64,000 bases of DNA from Ostreococcus mediterraneus. Taxonomy: Eukaryota; Chlorophyta; Mamiellophyceae; Mamiellales; Bathycoccaceae. This document shows positions 58,601 to 64,000 of this stretch, one piece after another. The translations under genes were made by a program, and so were the position numbers. How positions within the stretch are numbered: position 1 is the stretch's first letter; each line of letters begins with the position of its first letter. The stretch lies in NCBI GenBank assembly GCA_012295225.1, contig WMKK01000018.1, positions 286,898 to 350,897 of the forward strand, given 5' to 3'. A model generated the notes under the pieces. That model saw only the letters and a list, made by a program, of their open reading frames with translations. It did not search any database and had not been told where the DNA came from.

Positions 58601-59016
58601 GTGGATGTTTGTTCCCCCGACGTTCGGCTCTTCGCCGCCGTCTCGCGCGCGCGCGCCTCTCCCTTCCCCAACCCCACGCCTTCGTCCCCACTCACCGGCG
58701 GTTGTATACCCTTTAACACCCCATCATTCGTATTCCTCATCACCGTTCGTCGTCCCATACCAGCATAATCGTACTTAATCCCAACCGACGACGTCGACGT
58801 CCTCCTCCTCGCCGCGTCGTCTCGTCCCTCGCGCGCGTTTCCCTTTGACCCCCCATCACGCGCACTCTCCGTCATCGTACAACCACTACGAATACTACGA
58901 CTCGTATCATCTCTCTGACACTCATTCGTCGATGGTTTACCTCCTCCGTGTCGTCGTCGCCATTCCTCCAATACCCCCCGGCGGTCCCGAACGCCAGCGC
59001 TCGGTTTAAACGTCAT
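55606..59016 (-). CDS. Long coiled-coil protein with APC/C-type degrons
   Basis: 1136 aa. N-terminus MTFKPSAGVRDRRGVLEEWR; disordered Ser/Thr/Gly-rich region to about 170; then one near-continuous coiled coil (about 175-1020) rich in Glu, Lys, Leu and Ala with heptad spacing (AELEYKAEESMSALKAELEL). The C-terminal tail has KFITPVRPDASLKENINKLN, with a KEN box near 1064, several TP sites (TTPGNE, MKTPAM) and KRAPLGEVK, with an RxxL destruction-box-like motif near 1125. No head ATPase or motor domain, so SMC and kinesin are excluded. A centrosome/basal-plate, spindle or Golgi tether protein destroyed at mitotic exit is a reasonable guess. The start is the first ATG; a GTG lies 25 codons upstream in an Arg run. 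Confidence 0.8.
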   Translation of the reverse strand: MTFKPSAGVRDRRGVLEEWRRRHGGGKPSTNECQRDDTSRSIRSGCTMTESARDGGSKGNAREGRDDAARRRTSTSSVGIKYDYAGMGRRTVMRNTNDGVLKGIQPPVSGDEGVGLGKGEARARETAAKSRTSGEQTSTSTPAKSTVSVFSLSSSRRGNGSTNTTPSKLTVDTMPSPAVRARLKIVEGEKAALEELAVKLRASSEAALEAAHSSRTQAEERAKDLTARLQKLDAERSSLESNMATVRAQAQALLTAKDEHARALRKEKRAAEAATKALEQVKRDAANAVQEREFTIEAQGAMLQQLTDDLERAERSREEAELNVEAKDRHLSDLRAQLQQARHDVEAAVKNRSSSMQNNDSGVRASHEKLLQLAAARQEAETESKRARQHARALEIEVEARRRELETVQCELEKCLEEERFERRRAEEAFEEMEVERNTLEKLVEKRTLEKIALEERLEEVTEEADYLRNEMKERDEMLREGNALVEAKETELDEAVSYVLSLQDQLANLQAAGMQGAAVAEEIQEMQRKEKALREEKQKIVDHMQSELTLRDAMLSETKASLKTKEAELNKLRSEYHSKRAELGPLELELDRLHEKINDFKAQLIEKDAKLDANDKMLKQLMSAEKRQSANVARLEFGLAERDEKLRNFNEELNNLKMETEQQEEKVASLALRENELSELKKATEMELSLLREHNAREVKQLKDKAESAVKRAQELEDEVVRLRDTSTATTELDISNLRSELDDKQTKWESAQVEIAQLYTSIAELEYKAEESMSALKAELELTKAELVNARKETDEARANADEVQAESMSLLEGIKETSASMENRLNEYKQLVEARTAQVKDLQREMHDARAKLTEAAQAKESAMKSVTVIQKLESALKFKQAEAERLKGEIVKAQKQLAMFQQELNSSKHMQKELQATVEEMRYRFEKSEQQRDMLAGSLAKQEQYHESANKARDEMHQIALEDAADELKIMKRKSTTLASALQQHVRIHELDAEVALLVDEFAEKIDDSLATQTALPTPTMVLNENSKHKTKPKTYRKTPAKAMAPSKFITPVRPDASLKENINKLNERADQISFDDLMDSAGKTVQEMTQAFTTPGNENAVMKTPAMSGKTFAPHSATKRAPLGEVKANVV

Positions 59017-59694
59017 CGCGTCACCGGTGCGACGACGACGGCGACGACGGCGACGGCGACGACGACGACTCGATGGATGCGTGACGCGCACACGACACCC
59101 CCGCGCACGACACCCCGCACGCCGCGCGTCCTCGAACGCCGCGCAGTGATGGGCGTCGTCGTCGTCGTCGTCGTCGTCGTCACCGCGCCAACGGTTGGGT
59201 CCGCGCGCGAGACCGCCCTCGAGGGCCGACGGCGTGCGTCGCGCGCCCTGCGTACAGAAGACATCGCGCGCCCATCATCGATCGAATCGATCTGTGATGA
59301 TGATGCATACGACGTGTGCATACTACATATATGTAGTATACTACGTGTACGTGTACTACAATTGTACACGTAGGTGTACACGTAGTAGAGTATAGGTGTG
59401 ATCATCACACAGCAGAGCGCGCGCGCGGGTGACGCACCCGCGGTCTGCGCGCGCTCGAGAGGGGCGCGTCTAGCGCACGCGTGCGCCGTCGCGGGCGCGG
59501 CGGTCGTCGTCGCGGGGCGATCGACGGTCGGACGGTGTCGCGGGCGCGAACCCCGGACGAGGACGAGGCGCGACGAGGCGCGACGATGATAGTCGCGTAT
59601 ATTTATTAATTATAACGAACGCCCGGCGTAGGTTGCGAAACGTCACCCGGCGGCGCGACCGTGCGGGCGATCGACGACGGACACCGCGCGCGAC
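59017..59694. promoter_or_regulatory. Divergent promoter with dense palindromes
   Basis: Between the coiled-coil gene (minus) and the Cys-rich membrane gene (plus). A perfect 20-bp palindrome (59320-59339, ATACTACATATATGTAGTAT) abuts a 12-bp inverted repeat (arms 59339-59350 and 59376-59387, TACTACGTGTAC). A further copy of GTACACGTAG at 59364-59373 can pair with the same left arm. The rest is CG-rich with no gene seen. Confidence 0.6.
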
Positions 59695-62382
59695 ATGGCG
59701 CCGGTCGCCGCGCGCGTGACCGCGGCCGACGCCGACGAGCAGACGCCGTTGGTGACGCCGCGCGTCACCGTCGCGACGACGACGAGGACGACGACGCGGC
59801 GTCGGTGTTATTGGGTGTTGACGCTCTCGTCGCTCGGTGCGCTCGTCTCGACGGTGGCCGCGGGCAAGACGCGCGGATGGGTGGGTTTTCCGTCGTCGCT
59901 CGGTGCGTTTGATACCGTCGCGCGACGGTGTCCACCGGAACGCATCGCGTCGGCGGGCTGTCTCAATGATGATTTAGTCACGTGCACGGCGTACGCGCAT
60001 CGAAACGAAACAAAGCTCGGGTCGGCGGCGATCGCGGCGCTCGGAGATTCGTGCACCATTTCCGATCCCGCACCAGCGAACTGTCTCATACCTTCTGGCA
60101 CTCCGCAAATGAAGTCGTGCGATTTCGACTACGGTTGCTCCGTGATTGCGCCCGCGACGTGTCCGGCGGGATCCGTCGTCGTCGGCGTCAGCGCGTGCGA
60201 GACGGAAAAGATTTGCTTTTGTCCAAAGTGCACACTCAGTGGTTGCAGGTGGAATGGGTGTTGTAAAAATGTTCCGGTCAAGTTTACGGCGAAGTGCAGA
60301 AAATATCGTGTCGTCGGGACGAGTAACACGTGCTCCAAGTGCATGGTGGGGTTCGAGTTGTCCAGCGACAAGAAATCGTGCAAGAAGTACAACATGGGAA
60401 CAGCCATGCAAGCGATTGCCGTCCAGACTTCGCATCAGCTCAGTACACAAGTGGTGAGTGGCGTCAGTTCCGCCGCGATAGACGCGTGGCAGCATACTGG
60501 AATCGAGAACGCTTACAGCGCCGCGGAAGGCTGGAGCGAGGATGCCGTTGAAACCATGCGTGAAGCCTCGCTTGAAGCCGTCGCCGAAATTGAGAATGTC
60601 ATCGAGCTGATCCAGCAGTTGTTGGGTCAGTTGGAGTGCCTTGAAGGCTTGGCTGACTTGAAAAAGTTTGCCAACGCGTTGAGAGGTCAAGGCACGGGGA
60701 TGTTTGATCTCGTCGAAGACGTTCTCAAAGGACAAGAAAGTGGAGAATCGAGGACAAAGTATTTCAATGAAATGTCAGGTGTCGCGTGTAACATGGTCTG
60801 GGCCATGGTATTTCCACAAGCGACGGTAGTCGTTGAGATTATCAAAGCGTTCGGTGAGCGTTTGAAGACATCTTGCCCGGCTCTGAAGGGTGGAGATCTA
60901 CCCGCCTTCACGTTCGGAGTCGTCTTGGGAGGAGATTTGACAGGCGGCGTTCAAAAAGTAGAAGCCGCCACAGAGATTGGAGTTGGTGCCGATCTCGATG
61001 GAACGCGCTTTTGCTACGTCGCTGCTTGCGTTGGAAGTGGGTATTCTATTCCGCCAAAGACTGGCGCAGAAGGTTCTGTCAGCGCGTCGATTGCCGTCTC
61101 TGGGTACAAAGACATTGGCACCGTCGCTGGAACGGCGGGCTATTTCGCCCTCGATCTGGGTGCAGACTTACCAATCGTTCCTGCGGGTATCGATATTGGC
61201 GTTTCGTACATTCATGCGACTGGTAGTCCGGATCAAATTTACGGCATTTCTTTCTCTGGACAAGTGAGCTCAGCGAGCTCTGATGTCAATCCGGCACCCT
61301 GGCCGAGCGCTGGCGTTACGCAAGGAACTTGTCACACCGGAATCTGCATCCGAACCGACGGCGAACCTTGTACAAGTGGGCAAACTTACACACCTTTCGG
61401 TGTGGCAGCTTCGTCTTCGTCGTCATCGCTCGGTGAAGATTCTATGCAGCAGTCTTCTGGTGATTTGGGAGGGTTCAAACTGCCCAAAAAGTTCAACTTC
61501 AACTGGTCACCAGCACCAGCGCCAGCGCCAGCACCGCCGCCAGAATACGATGCGTCTGCGTTGTTTACGGCACCGACAGCAGCTGATATCGCTACGGCTC
61601 AGAACGCGGTAAACGCAGTCCTTCCACCCGAGCAGAAGACGCAAAGTCAGCTTTATCACGAAAATCCGAACACTTACGTCCCTCCTTCACGAGTCGTCGG
61701 GGGCAAATTTCTAGCCGAGGCTGGTTGCGAGGACGATTTCAAACAAGTCAAACTGAAATGCATGGAGACGAATGGTTGCATAGGGTTCGGGCAATACAAA
61801 ACATCAAAGAAAATTTTTGGAGTGACGTTATATACTGCACAATGCTGGGACTTGCTGCAAGCGTCAACCACGGCGACGCCGTCAAAATACAACGGGGCTC
61901 AGATTCGCAACTACGTATTGCCAGACTCAGGTTTCGCGTTTCTCGAAAAGTGGGGACGAAGCAGTTCAGACGATGCAGAAGATCGAGATGCTGTGCGAGA
62001 AGCGTGCTGGAAACGCTTTGATTGCATCGGCTACGGCCAAAAGTCAGACAGAGTTTGGGACTTGCTCACGTACGGCGACACACACACCAACACCGTTTAC
62101 GATAGGGGCATCTGGAAGAAGTACGTAAATCCTGCGCCGGGCTTTAAAAGCGTCGATCCCGGTAACCTCGACACTAAAAGCTTTGAATCATTCGAGGAAG
62201 CCCTCGATGCAAAGTGTCAGACGGACTGGAAATGTCTCGGTTACGACTACTATTTCAAATTCTCGTCGTCGTTCCCGCCCAAGCTCACGATGCGAAAGAA
62301 TCTCCTCTATCCCGGTGGAAAGACACCAAAAGATAGGTGGGCACTCAAGTACGAACACTATTACGGCGTCGTTATCGAATAA
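59695..62382 (+). CDS. Cys-rich type II membrane protein with C-terminal repeats
   Basis: 895 aa. The tail holds DEQTPLVTP, near an acidic dileucine motif; membrane helix about 39-57. Lumenal Cys-rich part (about 75-230) with FCPKCTLSGCRWNGCCKNVP and TSNTCSKCMVGFELSSDKKS, which resembles furin/growth-factor-receptor-type repeats. A globular middle (about 240-540) contains repeated Gly/Ala-Val strands (FGVVLGGDLTGGVQKV, GADLPIVPAGIDIGVSYIHA), perhaps a beta-barrel or lipid-binding fold. A Pro-Ala stretch (APAPAPAPPPE) leads to three PAN-like repeats (about 665-870) with the shared core C(I/L)G(F/Y)GQ or CLGYDY. No enzyme family recognised. Probably a cell-surface or vacuolar protein. Confidence 0.7.
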   Translation: MAPVAARVTAADADEQTPLVTPRVTVATTTRTTTRRRCYWVLTLSSLGALVSTVAAGKTRGWVGFPSSLGAFDTVARRCPPERIASAGCLNDDLVTCTAYAHRNETKLGSAAIAALGDSCTISDPAPANCLIPSGTPQMKSCDFDYGCSVIAPATCPAGSVVVGVSACETEKICFCPKCTLSGCRWNGCCKNVPVKFTAKCRKYRVVGTSNTCSKCMVGFELSSDKKSCKKYNMGTAMQAIAVQTSHQLSTQVVSGVSSAAIDAWQHTGIENAYSAAEGWSEDAVETMREASLEAVAEIENVIELIQQLLGQLECLEGLADLKKFANALRGQGTGMFDLVEDVLKGQESGESRTKYFNEMSGVACNMVWAMVFPQATVVVEIIKAFGERLKTSCPALKGGDLPAFTFGVVLGGDLTGGVQKVEAATEIGVGADLDGTRFCYVAACVGSGYSIPPKTGAEGSVSASIAVSGYKDIGTVAGTAGYFALDLGADLPIVPAGIDIGVSYIHATGSPDQIYGISFSGQVSSASSDVNPAPWPSAGVTQGTCHTGICIRTDGEPCTSGQTYTPFGVAASSSSSSLGEDSMQQSSGDLGGFKLPKKFNFNWSPAPAPAPAPPPEYDASALFTAPTAADIATAQNAVNAVLPPEQKTQSQLYHENPNTYVPPSRVVGGKFLAEAGCEDDFKQVKLKCMETNGCIGFGQYKTSKKIFGVTLYTAQCWDLLQASTTATPSKYNGAQIRNYVLPDSGFAFLEKWGRSSSDDAEDRDAVREACWKRFDCIGYGQKSDRVWDLLTYGDTHTNTVYDRGIWKKYVNPAPGFKSVDPGNLDTKSFESFEEALDAKCQTDWKCLGYDYYFKFSSSFPPKLTMRKNLLYPGGKTPKDRWALKYEHYYGVVIE

Positions 62383-62733
62383 AAGAAAAAAAGAAAAAAC
62401 AAGCACCCCCGGGCGGCGGGGGCACACGCAATTTTGTAACACAACGTGTAGTCTTGTAACACGCGCACACGCAAACAAATTTTGACCAAAACGAGACGAA
62501 CCGTGACATACATAAGTATTCAAACCATCGAATATCTATATAACGAAACACACACATTGCCCATGTTATATTTAACCACAAAATACACGAAGTAGAATCG
62601 AATCGGTATAGTGTGTGTGTGTTTATTGGCTATTACAGTGTTACAAGGGTGGATAGTATGTGGGGGTCTGGTCGGTCGGACAGTCCTATACCCCAACCGC
62701 GTGGCCTCGCGTCGCGCGCGCGCGCTGGAATGA
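62383..62733. other. 351-bp convergent 3' gap
   Basis: Lies between the stop codons of the Cys-rich membrane gene (plus) and the EML gene (minus). An A-rich run (62383-62400) is followed by a C/G block with a hairpin-like GCCCCC/GGGGGC pattern (62403-62423) and a TG repeat (62611-62622). Nothing coding. Confidence 0.55.
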
Positions 62734-64000
62734 TTACGCCGCGCCCAAGACGACGCGCCATTGACATATAGTCATATCCGCCCCGACCGTGATGACGTAG
62801 GAATCATCAAATAAAAACTTAACCTGAGTGATTGCCCCAGAGTGCGCACCGAATGAACGCGATTGGGCGTTTTGATGGGTGGGGTATTGGAAGACGCGCA
62901 AGACGCCGCGGGCGTCTCCGACGGCGACGCACGTCCGCGTGTGCGAGCGGTCGCAACACGTAATATCGTCCCCGAGGGAGTGATTGGGGATTATGCCCTG
63001 TACGGGCCAGCCGTAGGTGGAAGACCACGTGTACCACTCGACGTTTCGTAAGTCTGCTGGGAATTTGACTTGCGCGCCGTTTGGCATTTCCCAAAATAAC
63101 AACTCGGCGTTGGCGCTCGCGGATTGTAAGAGCGCGCTGTCTGTGGACCAGTCGAGTTGAATAACCTTTGAGGAGTGACCTTTGGCGACACCAATTCGGG
63201 AATATTGCTTGCCGACGTCGTAGATGTCGATGGTATTTTCATCGGAACCGACGGCGATGTACTGACCATTCGGGCTATATTTGAGCACGCCAATCGGCTC
63301 ACCCCGGTCTTTGCGCAAGTGCACCGTGTCGAGGGAATCCGAGCTGAAGATGATGATTCCGCCACCGGCTAAACCCACTGCAATTTGGGTACCATCTGGG
63401 TGGTACGCACACGAACGCGCTTTCGCACCCAAGTGACGCACCATCACCATTCGACGCGACGGGACGTCCCACACTCGAACCGTCGAATCATCGCCGACAG
63501 TGCAGATTTGATGATCACTCGGATGCGCATCGAGGCCCCAAATAGTGCCATACCCATGCCCTTGAAAGAGTAAATTGTACGAATACGACGTGGTGTTCAT
63601 CTCAAACACTTCACCCGTACGAGTACCCAACAGCAACATCTTTCCGTGCAAGTGCATAGATTTCACACACGCTGTGGTGACGTTTGGATATTCGATCGAA
63701 ACACTTCGCAGTAACAAGCTCAAGTCTGCGGTCCAAAATTTTACCACGCCCTCTGAGCCTGCGGAGATGATCATATCTCGCGTAGCTGTAATAGCTTGAG
63801 CAACTTTGTGCACCCGTCGAGCATTCGTGCCCAGCTGGTAACCGCGGAACAAGTACAAGCTTCCATCCTGCGTGCCTACGACTGTGGTATCTGCCGCCGG
63901 AAATCCACAACACAATGCAGTTTGAATCGTGCCTCTCTTAGAAAATACAGCTTTGCGTCCTTTCAACGGGTCTGGTGACCAAAAGACACAATGCTTTACC
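62734..64000 (-). CDS. EML-family WD40 protein, C-terminal part
   Basis: 422 residues visible; the frame runs through the right edge (VKHCVFWSPDPLKGRKAVF is read there), so the 5' part is outside the window. The WD repeats belong to the EMAP-like (EML) microtubule-associated class: GTQDGSLYLFRGYQLG, SAGSEGVVKFWTADLS, GLDAHPSDHQICTVGDDSTV, GSDENTIDIYDVGKQ, and the family-specific VEWYTWSSTYGWPVQGIIPN before the last repeats (GAHSGAITQVKFLFDDSYVI). EML proteins bind tubulin through a tandem atypical propeller; the HELP domain should lie upstream. In algae with no flagella its role would be spindle or cytoplasmic microtubules. Confidence 0.87.
   Translation of the reverse strand, partial: VKHCVFWSPDPLKGRKAVFSKRGTIQTALCCGFPAADTTVVGTQDGSLYLFRGYQLGTNARRVHKVAQAITATRDMIISAGSEGVVKFWTADLSLLLRSVSIEYPNVTTACVKSMHLHGKMLLLGTRTGEVFEMNTTSYSYNLLFQGHGYGTIWGLDAHPSDHQICTVGDDSTVRVWDVPSRRMVMVRHLGAKARSCAYHPDGTQIAVGLAGGGIIIFSSDSLDTVHLRKDRGEPIGVLKYSPNGQYIAVGSDENTIDIYDVGKQYSRIGVAKGHSSKVIQLDWSTDSALLQSASANAELLFWEMPNGAQVKFPADLRNVEWYTWSSTYGWPVQGIIPNHSLGDDITCCDRSHTRTCVAVGDARGVLRVFQYPTHQNAQSRSFGAHSGAITQVKFLFDDSYVITVGADMTICQWRVVLGAA

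Overview
The window is nuclear DNA from a small, gene-dense green alga, most likely an Ostreococcus-like member of the Mamiellales (picoprasinophytes). Reasons: about 33 protein genes in 64 kb; mostly single-exon genes with intergenic gaps of 10-200 bp; a strong GC and CGCG bias; many chloroplast or mitochondrial presequences rich in Ala, Arg, Ser and Thr; and a eukaryotic gene set that includes EAF1, TSEN54, CTF18, LARP1, PIGY, an EML protein and algal OPR/RAP proteins. The placement rests on gene content and style, not on a database match. There is one unresolved base (n) at 55563. No rRNA gene, credible tRNA gene, CRISPR array or virus-derived element was seen.

Layout. 0-9 kb: DTW-domain tRNA modification enzyme, membrane sulfotransferase, plastid YlxR-like protein, a small coiled-coil protein, EAF1 (HSA + SANT), and cytosolic phenylalanyl-tRNA synthetase beta, whose first exon is only 9 nt. 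9-17 kb: two large unrecognised proteins, a small overlapping ORF, and TSEN54. 17-28.5 kb: two-KH RNA-binding protein, a bisphosphate nucleotidase-HAD fusion, a J-protein, an NADH dehydrogenase-like-SelD fusion, a type II membrane protein, and a plastid-type DUF262 protein. 28.6-38 kb: serine carboxypeptidase, a SAC1-like anion transporter with an embedded ACT domain, a 66-aa membrane micro-protein, a Cys-rich type II membrane protein, and a double-ACT plastid protein whose start lies in an unseen exon. 38-41.7 kb: a simple-repeat tract and a piggyBac-type transposase, the only clearly accessory segment. 41.7-54.8 kb: OPR-RAP protein, LARP1, GNAT acetyltransferase, CTF18, an unknown protein, TrmB and PIGY. 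54.8-64 kb: an AT-richer gap, a 1136-aa coiled-coil protein with APC/C-type degrons, a Cys-rich type II membrane protein, and an EML-family WD40 protein that runs off the right edge.

Functional threads. Four genes serve tRNA biology (DTW enzyme, TSEN54, TrmB, FARSB). Several serve sulfur or selenium metabolism: the sulfotransferase yields PAP, the nucleotidase can remove PAP, the transporter resembles sulfate/SAC1 proteins, and SelD makes selenophosphate. Four unrelated type II membrane proteins share an acidic dileucine-type signal in the cytosolic tail. Most unusual are the ACT domain inside the SAC1-like transporter, the nucleotidase-HAD fusion, the 9-nt first exon, a piggyBac transposase with a separate Cys-rich frame just downstream, and palindromic DNA in several promoter gaps (1004-1031, 34598-34615, 59320-59387).
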